Below, in pieces: positions 29,331-38,667 of a stretch of DNA of 64,000 nt. This DNA is from Bacteriovoracaceae bacterium UBA6200. GTDB lineage: Bacteria; Bdellovibrionota; Bacteriovoracia; Bacteriovoracales; Bacteriovoracaceae. The notes beneath the pieces were generated by a model. It saw only the letters and a program-made list of their open reading frames with translations, searched no databases and was not told where the DNA came from. The stretch is from the NCBI GenBank assembly GCA_002422605.1, contig DISW01000019.1, forward strand, positions 1-64,000. Direction: 5' to 3'. The position numbers and the translations under genes are program-made. How positions within the stretch are numbered: the first letter of the stretch is position 1; every line of letters begins with the position of its first letter.

Positions 29331-30179
29331 GTGGCCGATATTAAGGTAGCTGTTATTGGCGGTAGTGGCATTTATAAACTTGATGGCATTACCGTTAAAA
29401 ATAAGATTGATGTAAAGACACCATTTGGAAGTCCTAGTGCTGAAATTATGGAATGTGAAGTTGAAGGAAATTCTTTTTATTTTCTTCCTCGTCATGGCCA
29501 TGGACATCACTTTACTCCCAGTGAAGTCAATTACCGCGCCAATATTTTTGCTCTTAAAAAACTTGGTGTAAGTACAATCGTTAGTATTTCTGCAGTTGGT
29601 TCACTCCAGGAAGAATTTGCTCCACGTAGCTTCGTTCTTATCGATCAATTCATTGACTGGACGAAGGGCTTAAGGAAAAGAAGCTTTTTTGATACAGGAG
29701 TGGTGGGCCACGTGTCTGTTGCAGACCCGGTTGAGCCAGCTCTTCAGAAAAGACTTTTCGAGGCTTGTCAGCGTGCAGGAGTAACTTCTCATCTAGGTGG
29801 AAGTTATATTTGTATTGAAGGTCCTCAGTTTTCTACCAGAGCAGAATCTAAACTTTATAAAAGTTTTGGAGCTTCAGTTATTGGTATGACTAACGTACCA
29901 GAAGCTTTCCTCGCTAAAGAAGCCGGTATGGCCTATGCGACGGTTGCTATGGTGACTGATTACGATGGATGGAAAGAAGAGCATTGTACCGTTCAGGAAA
30001 TTATGGATGTGATGAAATCCAATTACGTTTCTGCTCAAAAATTTGTGACGGAAGCCATTCCTGATCTGGTTAAGAATCCCGTTTCTTTTGCACCTGAAAA
30101 TCAATACGCCGTAATGACTGACTCTTCACTATATCGTCCTGAACATAAAGAGATCCTGGAAGTAATTTTAAAAAAATGA
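29331..30179 (+). CDS. mtnP: 5'-methylthioadenosine phosphorylase
   Basis: 282 residues from GTG 29331 behind AAGGAGGC. Motifs AVIGGSGIYKL, LPRHGHGHHFTPSEVNYRAN, VSAVGSLQ-type ISAVGSLQEEF, YICIEGPQFSTRAES and GMTNVPEAFLAKEAG are those of MTAP/MtnP. Splits MTA from polyamine or quorum-signal synthesis into adenine and MTR-1-phosphate. Its end overlaps rsmH by four bases (ATGA), placing it where mraZ usually is. Confidence 0.93.
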   Translation: MADIKVAVIGGSGIYKLDGITVKNKIDVKTPFGSPSAEIMECEVEGNSFYFLPRHGHGHHFTPSEVNYRANIFALKKLGVSTIVSISAVGSLQEEFAPRSFVLIDQFIDWTKGLRKRSFFDTGVVGHVSVADPVEPALQKRLFEACQRAGVTSHLGGSYICIEGPQFSTRAESKLYKSFGASVIGMTNVPEAFLAKEAGMAYATVAMVTDYDGWKEEHCTVQEIMDVMKSNYVSAQKFVTEAIPDLVKNPVSFAPENQYAVMTDSSLYRPEHKEILEVILKK

Positions 30180-31153
30180 CCGAATACCTGTCTCATTACT
30201 CCGTAATGCTTAAAGAATGCCTGGATGCCTTAGAACTTGGTTCTAAGGCATCTGGTTCTCTCATATTTGCCGATCTGACTTTTGGGGCCGGTGGACATAC
30301 CTTTGCGCTGTCGGACCACATGGCCGGTTCTACGGTTTATTCCACTGATCAGGATCCGGATGCTCTTAAAAACGGCGAAGAGAATATTCGCCATAGGGGC
30401 AAAGAAGGGAAAGTTCATTTATTGCCAATGAACTTTGTGGAATTCCCTGAGTGGTGTGAAAAGAATCAAATGTACGGAAAGTTCGCCGGTATTTTAATGG
30501 ACTTGGGAGTTTCTTCTCACCAGTTCGATAAAATGGAGCGAGGTTTTAGTTTTCGTGCCGATGCCCCTTTAGACATGCGCATGAACTATGGGGACAATCA
30601 TATTCCTACTGCTGCTGATCTTTTAAACACGCTTTCTGAGAAGGAAATTGCAGATATTCTTTTTAATTACGGGGAAGAACGCCTTTCACGGAGGATCGCT
30701 GCTCGCATCTGTGAACTCAGACAAAAAAAGAAAATTGAAACCACTGGCGAGCTGGAAGATATATGCTTCCATGCCTATCCTCCCAAGGATCGCCACGGAA
30801 AAACCCATCCGGCGACCCGCTCTTTTCAGGCACTCAGAATTGCTGTTAATGAAGAACTTACAGTCTTGGAAAATACTTTACCAAAACTGTTACCGTATCT
30901 TGCCGGGGGCGGAGTCCTGGCAGTCATCAGTTTCCATTCTTTGGAAGATAGAATTGTAAAACACACTTTTAAAGAAATAGTGGAGAAAGAAGATTTTCCT
31001 GCTACAATTTTAACTAAGAAGCCACTCACAGCCACGGAAGAAGAGCTGTCACAAAACTCACGTTCACGAAGTGCTAAACTTCGCCTGTTACAACGAGAGT
31101 CTCAACTAGGGAGGGTTGATGGCACTAAGAAAAAAAGGTCGTATAAAATTTAA
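30176..31153 (+). CDS. rsmH: 16S rRNA (cytosine-1402-N4)-methyltransferase
   Basis: 325 residues. HYSVMLKECLDAL, DLTFGAGGHTFAL (SAM motif I), STDQDPDA, MDLGVSSHQFD, GFSFRADAPLDMRM, TRSFQALRIAVNEEL and VISFHSLEDRIVK are all RsmH signatures. First gene of the division cluster, translated in coupling with mtnP. Confidence 0.97.
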   Translation: MTEYLSHYSVMLKECLDALELGSKASGSLIFADLTFGAGGHTFALSDHMAGSTVYSTDQDPDALKNGEENIRHRGKEGKVHLLPMNFVEFPEWCEKNQMYGKFAGILMDLGVSSHQFDKMERGFSFRADAPLDMRMNYGDNHIPTAADLLNTLSEKEIADILFNYGEERLSRRIAARICELRQKKKIETTGELEDICFHAYPPKDRHGKTHPATRSFQALRIAVNEELTVLENTLPKLLPYLAGGGVLAVISFHSLEDRIVKHTFKEIVEKEDFPATILTKKPLTATEEELSQNSRSRSAKLRLLQRESQLGRVDGTKKKRSYKI

Positions 31154-31439
31154 TAATCGGTTATTGGATTTTCTTTTCAATCCTAAAGCCTTGCCTTTTA
31201 CTCTGACTTTTACAACTCTTGCTATTTTGTTTGTTGGATTTCGAATGAAAGGAATCGAACAGGCTTACCTTTTGAACAATATCAATGATGACATTCATAA
31301 GAGCACAATCAGAAATAAAGAGCTGAAGGCTCAACGGGCACGTGAAATGTCGGTGCCACGTCTTCGCGAGTTTGCTGCTCGCTATGATTTAAAAGAACCA
31401 GGTCCTGAACAAATCATTTTAATTCCAGGTGCTGATTGA
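31119..31439 (+). CDS. ftsL: FtsL-like division protein
   Basis: 106 residues. The start ATG 31119 (AGGGAGGGTTG before it) lies within the rsmH end. A basic N-terminus, one membrane segment (LPFTLTFTTLAILFVGF, about 24-40) and a periplasmic coiled coil ending in REFAARYDLKEP match FtsL by topology and position between rsmH and ftsI. Sequence similarity within FtsL is always low, so the call leans on context. Confidence 0.8.
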   Translation: MALRKKGRIKFNNRLLDFLFNPKALPFTLTFTTLAILFVGFRMKGIEQAYLLNNINDDIHKSTIRNKELKAQRAREMSVPRLREFAARYDLKEPGPEQIILIPGAD

Positions 31440-33355
31440 AAAATCGTATCTTCTTTAGCTTTGTCGTATTTGGCTTTTTGTTTGCTATCGTATTAAGCAA
31501 AGCTTTTTATATTCAGGTCGTAAATAAGTCGAAGCTTCTGGCCTATGCTAAGTCTCAGTTTATTCGTGAAGTAAAAGAGTATCCAAATCGGGGAAATATC
31601 TTTGATCGTAATGGAAACCCATTGGCCATTAACGTTCACGTTTATAATATTTTCACCATACCAAAGAATAAGAACCAGGAATTTTACGAGCAATTAAAGA
31701 AACTATCCAAAATTGTTCCTGAACTTACCTACAACGAGCTTAAGAACAAAGTTCAAAGAAGAACCCGTTATACATGGCTTGCTCGAAAAATTACATTATC
31801 TGAAGAGCAGATTAAAAAAATTAAAAAGCTAGAAGGAATCTTTCACGAGTCCCACTCTCAGAGAGTCTATCCTAATCGTGAACTACTGGCGCAAACTTTG
31901 GGCTATGTGGGAATGGATAATGCGGGCTTAGCTGGTTTGGAAAACAGCTTAAACGCTCAACTTAAGGGGAAGCCTCAGGTTGTAAAATACATTCGAGATG
32001 CTAAGGGTCGTCCGATCAAATATGAGACGAAAGCTTCTGAGGTCGTCTCACCAGATGTTAATTTATCAATTGATAAAGATATTCAGGGAGCACTTGAAAG
32101 TTATTTAAAAGATCAGGTTGTGCTTCATGGTGCATATCGGGGTGGTGCCGGAGTTATGGATGCAGAAACAGGAGAGATCCTGGCCATCGCTAACTACCCT
32201 AGTTTCGACCCCAATAAACCTTCAACTTTTCCTCAGGAAAATCGCAAGCTGTCCTTCGTGACAGACGCATTTGAACCGGGCTCTATCCTTAAACCGATTA
32301 CAATTGTGTCGGCTTTAGAAAATAAAATTGCCACTCCTGAGACTAAATTTTTCTGTGAATATGGAAGAATCAAAGTTCAAAATCACTGGGTTTCTGAAGC
32401 TGAATCCCATGAAAAGTTCGAATGGCTTTCAGTATCGGATATTATTAAATTTAGTTCTAACGTTGGAACGACAAAGATTGCTTTTAACCTGAAGTATCCA
32501 AAACTCAGAGAGACTCTGGATAAGTTCGAAATTTCTAAAAAAACCGGTATTGAAATGAGTGGCGAATCAAAGGGCATTCTTTATCATAAGGCCACTGATA
32601 AGGTTCGCCCTTTGACCTTAAGTAATATTAGTTTTGGTCAGGGTATTGCGACTACGGCCATTCAAATGCTTCGCTCTTATGCCGTGATTGCCAATGGCGG
32701 CTATTTAGTCACTCCAACTTTACTTCGCTCTGAAGAGAGCCAGCTTAAACCAGAGAATAGAATTATTTCTGAAAAGACGGCAAACGAAGTCGCTAAGATG
32801 TTGGTGGGAGCTGTTGAAGAAGGTACCGGGAAAATGGCCCGCATTCCTCACTATGTGATTGCTGGTAAAACAGGAACGGCCCAAAGAGTATCCCCTACCG
32901 GCGGCTATTCAGGATACATTCCTTCTTTTGTTGGATTTCCGGTTAATGTGAACAGAAAGTTTGTTGTGATGGCCTACGTAGATAATCCTACAAAGAATGG
33001 TTATTATGGCGGCAAGGTAGCAGGGCCAATTTTTAAGAAGATTACGCAATATATTTTGTATAAGAAGAAAGACTTCGCACAATTTGCAAAATACGACGAA
33101 AAATCTAATACCAAAAATCTGGACGAAGTAAAAATGCAGCAGGCCCAACAAACCCGTTACTTTGCTCCAGGGTATGTTCCCGATTTTACCGGTCTTGATA
33201 AGGCAAGTGCTATGCAACTTGCTGAGGACAGAAAAATACCTCTTCAGATCAGTGGTTTCGGAGTTGTTACCAAGCAGTCTATTACACCTGGTACTCTTGC
33301 CGACGGTGAGATCACTTTAAGACTACAATTTGAAGCTCCTACTTATGCTGAATGA
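31436..33355 (+). CDS. ftsI: Peptidoglycan transpeptidase FtsI (PBP3) with C-terminal PASTA domain
   Basis: 639 residues from TTG 31436 overlapping the ftsL stop by four bases. One N-terminal membrane segment, a dimerisation domain (REVKEYPNRGNIFDRNGNPLA), then the transpeptidase domain with SxxK in FEPGSILKP, SxN in FSSNVGT and KTG in AGKTGTAQ. After it a PASTA domain (YVPDFTGLDKASAMQLAED...GVVTKQSITPGTL, about 580-635). Septal crosslinking enzyme working with FtsW. Confidence 0.96.
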   Translation: MKNRIFFSFVVFGFLFAIVLSKAFYIQVVNKSKLLAYAKSQFIREVKEYPNRGNIFDRNGNPLAINVHVYNIFTIPKNKNQEFYEQLKKLSKIVPELTYNELKNKVQRRTRYTWLARKITLSEEQIKKIKKLEGIFHESHSQRVYPNRELLAQTLGYVGMDNAGLAGLENSLNAQLKGKPQVVKYIRDAKGRPIKYETKASEVVSPDVNLSIDKDIQGALESYLKDQVVLHGAYRGGAGVMDAETGEILAIANYPSFDPNKPSTFPQENRKLSFVTDAFEPGSILKPITIVSALENKIATPETKFFCEYGRIKVQNHWVSEAESHEKFEWLSVSDIIKFSSNVGTTKIAFNLKYPKLRETLDKFEISKKTGIEMSGESKGILYHKATDKVRPLTLSNISFGQGIATTAIQMLRSYAVIANGGYLVTPTLLRSEESQLKPENRIISEKTANEVAKMLVGAVEEGTGKMARIPHYVIAGKTGTAQRVSPTGGYSGYIPSFVGFPVNVNRKFVVMAYVDNPTKNGYYGGKVAGPIFKKITQYILYKKKDFAQFAKYDEKSNTKNLDEVKMQQAQQTRYFAPGYVPDFTGLDKASAMQLAEDRKIPLQISGFGVVTKQSITPGTLADGEITLRLQFEAPTYAE

Positions 33356-34703
33356 ACAAACTCTTAATCAAATTTTAAATAAAAGCCTGCCACCGTTAAC
33401 CATAAAAGACATTCATTGGACCACTCAGAACTCTACCGGAGATTCCATTCTCTTTTACAGAATTCCTGAAAGCGAAAAAGGTCAGGAACAGTTTAGTGAA
33501 AGAATAGATGGGGCGAGATTTGCATGGCTTATCGTAAATACGGATCATCCATCCAGACCTATGAATAGTTCGGTTATCCCTGAAGCGCGCTGGCCGGAAA
33601 TACAGAAGGCCCTTCTGGATATCCTCTATCCCCTCCCGAAAATGAAGTTGATTGCAGTGACTGGAACCAATGGTAAAACCACCACGGCAGAGCTCATTCT
33701 TCAGCTCGGGGAACTATGTGGAAAAAAAGGAATGAGTATTGGCACTCTGGGTGTTCGTGAGAATCATCAGACTAAGTGCGACTTCGGTCTTACAACGCCA
33801 GGTTTTATTGATCTCAGAAAGTTTCTTCATAATTTTGGCCAGGACAAAGATTTTTGCGTACTAGAGGCAAGTTCCCATGCCTTTAAACAGGAACGACTCT
33901 ATGGTCTTGAGTTTGATATGGGGGGATGGCTTTCCTTCTCACAAGATCATCTGGATTATCATCAGACCATGGATGAATATTTTGCTGCGAAAGCTTTGAT
34001 GTTTAATTACCTCAAAGACAAGTCAAAGGTATTTATTCCGACTGAGCAACAGGAACTTTACCGAAGACTTTCTAAGATAACCGATAAGGTGGAGCTTGCT
34101 CCGGTCATGGAAGGTAATCTGCCTTTGTTTTTCTCCACAGACTTTAACCGTAATAATCTTGAAGTGGCGGTTGGTATAGTTGAAAAGACCTTTGACATAA
34201 AAGTAGGCCAGGTTTTTGATCAGATCATTCCTCCTGATGGCCGTTTTTATATTCAGACTTATAAGAGTAATTACGTGATAGTTGACTTTGCCCATACACC
34301 TGATGCTTTAGACAATATCTGCAAGGGAATAAAGTCTGCATTTCCCACTCATAAACTCAACATCCTTTTTGGCTGCGGTGGCGACCGGGATCGAAGTAAA
34401 CGTCCTCTGATGGGAAAGATTGCTGAGAGCTGGGGAGACCATGTTTATGTCACGAGTGATAATCCCCGCTCGGAAGATCCATCGAGAATTATTGATGATA
34501 TTTGCGCCGGCATGACTTCTGATCGCTTCGAAAAAATAGTTGAGCGTCCCGAAGCTGTACTTAAAGCTCTTCTTGCCCTGGAAAATAATGAAATACTTCT
34601 GCTGGCAGGCAAAGGCCATGAGGATTATATTCTAAAGCACGGAATAAAATATCCCTACAGCGACATTAAAGAAGTAGAAAGATTTTTAAGTAAGGATTCG
34701 TAA
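33345..34703 (+). CDS. murE: UDP-MurNAc-tripeptide synthetase MurE
   Basis: About 452 residues; ATG 33345 overlaps the ftsI end, and a TTG at 33330 is in frame. P-loop GTNGKTTTAE, TTPGF, ASSHAF, DHLDYH and C-terminal TSDNPRSEDP. The DNPR motif marks addition of meso-diaminopimelate, the expected Gram-negative type. AGKGHED near the end. Ends one base into murF. Confidence 0.96.
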   Translation: MLNEQTLNQILNKSLPPLTIKDIHWTTQNSTGDSILFYRIPESEKGQEQFSERIDGARFAWLIVNTDHPSRPMNSSVIPEARWPEIQKALLDILYPLPKMKLIAVTGTNGKTTTAELILQLGELCGKKGMSIGTLGVRENHQTKCDFGLTTPGFIDLRKFLHNFGQDKDFCVLEASSHAFKQERLYGLEFDMGGWLSFSQDHLDYHQTMDEYFAAKALMFNYLKDKSKVFIPTEQQELYRRLSKITDKVELAPVMEGNLPLFFSTDFNRNNLEVAVGIVEKTFDIKVGQVFDQIIPPDGRFYIQTYKSNYVIVDFAHTPDALDNICKGIKSAFPTHKLNILFGCGGDRDRSKRPLMGKIAESWGDHVYVTSDNPRSEDPSRIIDDICAGMTSDRFEKIVERPEAVLKALLALENNEILLLAGKGHEDYILKHGIKYPYSDIKEVERFLSKDS

Positions 34704-36100
34704 TGATAAACCTGGCACTGACTAAGGCTTGCCCTTCTGTTTTAAAACCTGTTTCACACTCTGGTCATCTGGCATTTTGCACAGACAGCAGAAAGTATCA
34801 GGTTCCTTCTGCATTCGTTGCTATTCCTGGGGCCAAGGTTAATCCTTTAGATCTTATAGACTCACTTCTTTCTGCCCAATGTCCGGTCGTATTCTTTCAG
34901 TCCAATAGTGAGAATCTCGAGAAGGTCAAAGTTCTTGGCAGTAAGTACCCTCATACTGAATTCATTCCTGTCTCTGACAGCATTGTTTTCTTACAGGAAA
35001 TATCTCATCAACATATTAGAGAGTGGAAGAATAAGAATCCTAGAAATACTGTTTTTGCCATTTCTGGGTCGAATGGAAAAACCACTCACAAAGAAATGCT
35101 CTCTTTTATTTTAAGAGAAGTATTACCCGGGAAAATTGTAGCAACTGAAAAAAATAATAATAACCATCTTGGTGTGCCTCTGACCTTATTAACTGTTCAG
35201 GAGCAAACTGAGTTTGTCGTACTGGAATTGGGAAGTAACCATCCCGGTGAGATTAAGGTTTTATGTGATATAGCTGAACCCAATGCCGGACTTACTACCA
35301 ACATCGGTGCTACCCATCTGGAATTTTTCGGTACCGAGGAGAAAGTCTTTAATGAAGAGGGATATCTCTATCATGCAGTTAAAGAAGTTACTGCTGGGAA
35401 TGGCTTCTACCTCATTAATTCAGACGATAAATTCCTAAGCCGACTAACGCCGACAACTGGTTCTGTCACTTTTGGCGAAAGTTCTTCTGCTATGGCCAAA
35501 GTTTCTTTTCTACTGGATGGAGCTCAAATCGCTTTTAAAGGCCAGGTACTGAAGGCCACGAACCAACATATTACAGGTCAGCATAATAAACTGAATCTCA
35601 TAACCTGCTTATTTATCGCTCAATCCTTTTATCCTGAGCATAGAGAGGGCTTTATTGAGGCGTGTAAACATTTTCTTCCAACCAAGAATCGCTCTGAATG
35701 GATTAAATTTGATAATCGCTCTGTTTATCTTGATGCCTATAATGCAAATCCTTCATCGATGAAAGCGGCCTTATCAGGATTCAAGGAAAGAGTTCTGGAG
35801 CAAGGTCTTGGGATGGATGAAGCCTGTATTGTGCTAGGGGACATGAATGAATTGGGAGATTCAACTGCCCAGTATCATGAAGAAGTTGGTCAATTCGTGA
35901 AAGAACTTGGATTCTCCCATGTGTACTTCATAGGTAGATACTCTCACTATTATCAGAAGGGTAATCCACAAGGCGTGACCAGGGCTTCAAGTGCTGAGTT
36001 CAAGTCAGAGTACAGAGAGCAATGTCTAAAGAATTACTCTATTCACTTTATAAAAGGGTCGCGCTCTTTACAATTGGAGTCTTTGTTCGATATAAATTAA
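34703..36100 (+). CDS. murF: UDP-MurNAc-tripeptide D-Ala-D-Ala ligase MurF
   Basis: 465 residues. DSRKYQVPSAFVAIPG (N-terminal domain), P-loop GSNGKTTHKEM, KNNNNHLGVPLTLL, LELGSNHPGEI, TNIGATHLEFFG, DAYNANPSSMKAA, LGDMNELG: complete MurF signature. Adds D-Ala-D-Ala to the stem peptide. Followed by mraY after 25 bases. Confidence 0.95.
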   Translation: MINLALTKACPSVLKPVSHSGHLAFCTDSRKYQVPSAFVAIPGAKVNPLDLIDSLLSAQCPVVFFQSNSENLEKVKVLGSKYPHTEFIPVSDSIVFLQEISHQHIREWKNKNPRNTVFAISGSNGKTTHKEMLSFILREVLPGKIVATEKNNNNHLGVPLTLLTVQEQTEFVVLELGSNHPGEIKVLCDIAEPNAGLTTNIGATHLEFFGTEEKVFNEEGYLYHAVKEVTAGNGFYLINSDDKFLSRLTPTTGSVTFGESSSAMAKVSFLLDGAQIAFKGQVLKATNQHITGQHNKLNLITCLFIAQSFYPEHREGFIEACKHFLPTKNRSEWIKFDNRSVYLDAYNANPSSMKAALSGFKERVLEQGLGMDEACIVLGDMNELGDSTAQYHEEVGQFVKELGFSHVYFIGRYSHYYQKGNPQGVTRASSAEFKSEYREQCLKNYSIHFIKGSRSLQLESLFDIN

Positions 36101-36125
36101 GTTTATCTTTTTTAAAGGGATAAAC

Positions 36126-37202
36126 ATGCTGTATCACTGGCTTTACCCGCTAAGTCAAGAATTTCAATTATTCAACGTTTTTAAATATATTACCTTTCGT
36201 TCATTCCTAGCGTTTATCATCGCTACTTTGGTGTCCATTTTTTGGGGAAAACGATTCATTGCTTTGATGAAACTAAGGCAGTTTGGGCAAACCATTCGAG
36301 AAGAAGGTCCTGAAAGCCATAAAAAGAAAAAAGGCACTCCTACTTTTGGCGGTGTTTTCATTCTGGGCAGTGCTTTCATTGCCTGTGCCGTCTGCGGAAA
36401 CTTCGTCTCCTTCCCTTTTTTACTGGCCCTGTTTGTAACGATCTCTTTTTTCTTCCTGGGTGGTCTTGATGACTACTTAAAGGTTCTTAAGAAGAACACT
36501 AAGGGAGTGAGTGCGCGCCAAAAACTTCTCTGGCAGTTCTCCACGGCCCTAATCGCCAGCTACCTTATGATTAAATTTGGAATAACTGATTCCAATATTT
36601 ACATTCCTTTTGTTAAAGATCCTGTAATGAATATTGGCTGGATTTACATCCCATTTGCCGCTTTTGTTATTGTGGGCTCATCTAATGCACTTAACTTAAC
36701 CGATGGATTGGACGGCCTGGCAATAGGACCGACGATAGTGTCTGCTGCGACTCTTGGATTCTTATCTTATCTCGCCGGTCACATCGAACTTTCTAACTAT
36801 TTGTTAATTCCTCACGTTCCTGATGTTGGCGAGTTATTAGTTTTAGTGTCAGCAATCATTGGGGCCGGAGTCGGATTTTTGTGGTATAATGCCTATCCTG
36901 CAGAGATTTTCATGGGTGACGTAGGTTCTCTCTCCCTGGGTGGCTGTCTTGGCACAATTGCTGTTTTAACAAAGAATGAATTTCTATTTGTTTTAATCGG
37001 TGGAGTTTTCGTCATTGAAGCCGTTTCAGTTATTCTTCAGGTCGCTTCCTTTAAAACACGGGGTAAACGTATTTTTAAAATGGCGCCGATTCATCACCAT
37101 TTTGAGTTAAAGGGCTGGCCTGAAACCAAAGTGATTGTTCGTTTTTGGATTATTAGTCTGGTTTTTGCGATTCTTGCACTGGCCACTCTGAAGTTAAGAT
37201 AA
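36126..37202 (+). CDS. mraY: Phospho-MurNAc-pentapeptide transferase MraY
   Basis: 358 residues, ten membrane segments. Catalytic motifs GGLDDYLKVL, NALNLTDGLDGLA, EIFMGDVGSLSLGG and the HHH motif in APIHHHFELKG. Forms lipid I at the inner membrane. Confidence 0.97.
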   Translation: MLYHWLYPLSQEFQLFNVFKYITFRSFLAFIIATLVSIFWGKRFIALMKLRQFGQTIREEGPESHKKKKGTPTFGGVFILGSAFIACAVCGNFVSFPFLLALFVTISFFFLGGLDDYLKVLKKNTKGVSARQKLLWQFSTALIASYLMIKFGITDSNIYIPFVKDPVMNIGWIYIPFAAFVIVGSSNALNLTDGLDGLAIGPTIVSAATLGFLSYLAGHIELSNYLLIPHVPDVGELLVLVSAIIGAGVGFLWYNAYPAEIFMGDVGSLSLGGCLGTIAVLTKNEFLFVLIGGVFVIEAVSVILQVASFKTRGKRIFKMAPIHHHFELKGWPETKVIVRFWIISLVFAILALATLKLR

Positions 37203-37220
37203 AAAATTTAAGGAGCTTTT

Positions 37221-38603
37221 ATGGAAAAATATAAAGGAAAAAAAATCCTCGTTGTTGGATTGGGAAAAACGGGATTTGCTTTAATTAATCTCTTCACTCA
37301 GTGGGGATGTGAACTTAAAGTAACTGATATCAAGCCGATCTTCGATCTTAACAAACAAGTTAAAAGATTGAAAAAAATCACTCCTACTCCTGCAATGACA
37401 TTGGGTGAACATAAGGATGAAGACTTCATTGAAGCCGACATCATTGTTTATTCCTCTTCGGTTGATCCTAATCTTCCTCAGTTAAGAGTTGCCCGTGAAC
37501 ACGGTCGCGCTGTTTATTCTGATTTTGCATTTGCTTATGAAAATTGTGACCGACCAATCATCGCCGTTTGTGGCAGTCATGGTCGTACGATTACTTCTCA
37601 CATGATCGGCTATACTCTTCGAATCGATAAGAAGAACGTTTTTGTGGGCGGTACTTCTGAAGAACCTTTCATCAACTTTCTTTCTCTCCCCAATAAAGAA
37701 GAGATTGATTACTGTGTTATTGAAGTTTCTCCTCAGCAGCTTCAGACGGTTGAAAGCTTCAAGCCGGTTATGGCCGTTTATCCAAATCTTGAAGAAAAGA
37801 ATCTCTTGGGTAGATTCAAATCTTCTGCTGAATATCTGGATACTGCCCTTAAAGTGGCACGTAATCTAGGACCTGAAGACTATTTGATTGTTAACTTTGA
37901 TAAACTAGCTTCAAACTCAGTTCTAAGAAGCTCTCAAGCACAGACCTTCTGGTATTCTCGTAAGTCATTTGTCACAATGGGTGTTATTTCTGAAATTCAG
38001 GGAACTCATTTTCACGATAAGAGAATTCATTCCAATATCCATTTCCATTCAGAGTTTAAAGTAACTGACATGAGAATCGTAGGCGTTAATAACCGTGAAA
38101 ACCTCATGGCCGCTATCACCGCTTGTAAAGCTCTGAAAGTTTCAGATCATTCAATTCAACATTGTATCGAGAAATTCCCGGGGATTCCTCATCGTTTAGA
38201 GTTTGTGGTTGAGAAAAATGGTGTCCGTTTCTACAACGATTCTAAATCGGAAACGATGGATGAGTTAAAAGTATCTCTGGAAGCTTTCAAAGAGCCAGTT
38301 ATCCTGATTGCTGGTGGTAAAGAAATTGAAGGCATTCCTTTTGATAAATATGCCAACATCATGAAAGAAAAAGTTCGTGTTTTGGTACTGGTTGGTGAAG
38401 TAAAAGAAAGTATGAACCGTATTTTGGGTGATGCTACTCAGACTTACCTTGTAGGTTCATTCGATGAATCAGTACTTCTGGCCTATCAAAAATCACGTAC
38501 CGGTGACACAATTCTATTGTGCCCAGGTAATGAAAGCACAGATGTGTTCCGTGATTTTGAAGAAAAAGGCAATTACTACAAGAAACTCATCTTCCAACTC
38601 TAA
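37221..38603 (+). CDS. murD: MurD (D-glutamate ligase) with altered active-site motifs
   Basis: 460 residues in the murD slot. The N-terminal Rossmann part (ILVVGLGKTGFALINL), HRLEFVVEKNGVRFYNDSKSE and the end CPGNESTDVFRDFEEKGNYY fit MurD. Hallmarks of the central and C-terminal domains are changed: the P-loop reads GSHGRT (Arg for the nucleotide-binding Lys), SSFQL reads SPQQL, the DHLDRH region reads NLEEKNLLGRF, DSKATN reads DSKSET, and GGxDKG reads GGKEIEG. The other three Mur ligases here are normal. Either a strongly diverged active enzyme or one that has lost ligase activity. Confidence 0.8.
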   Translation: MEKYKGKKILVVGLGKTGFALINLFTQWGCELKVTDIKPIFDLNKQVKRLKKITPTPAMTLGEHKDEDFIEADIIVYSSSVDPNLPQLRVAREHGRAVYSDFAFAYENCDRPIIAVCGSHGRTITSHMIGYTLRIDKKNVFVGGTSEEPFINFLSLPNKEEIDYCVIEVSPQQLQTVESFKPVMAVYPNLEEKNLLGRFKSSAEYLDTALKVARNLGPEDYLIVNFDKLASNSVLRSSQAQTFWYSRKSFVTMGVISEIQGTHFHDKRIHSNIHFHSEFKVTDMRIVGVNNRENLMAAITACKALKVSDHSIQHCIEKFPGIPHRLEFVVEKNGVRFYNDSKSETMDELKVSLEAFKEPVILIAGGKEIEGIPFDKYANIMKEKVRVLVLVGEVKESMNRILGDATQTYLVGSFDESVLLAYQKSRTGDTILLCPGNESTDVFRDFEEKGNYYKKLIFQL

Positions 38604-38632
38604 ATCATTATTGCTCCGCTCGTGATCCATAC

Positions 38633-38665
38633 GTTACACTGGAAGAAACCCTCTTCCGGTGTAAC
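38633..38665 (+). promoter_or_regulatory. 14-bp hairpin directly before ftsW
   Basis: GTTACACTGGAAGA (38633-38646), loop AACCC, TCTTCCGGTGTAAC (38652-38665): 14 pairs including one T-G. It ends two bases before the ftsW ATG (38668) and has no T-tract, so it is not a usual terminator. The only purine-rich ribosome-site candidate (GGAAGA) is inside the stem. The gap between murD and ftsW is the largest between mtnP and murB. Confidence 0.75.
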
Positions 38666-38667
38666 TC

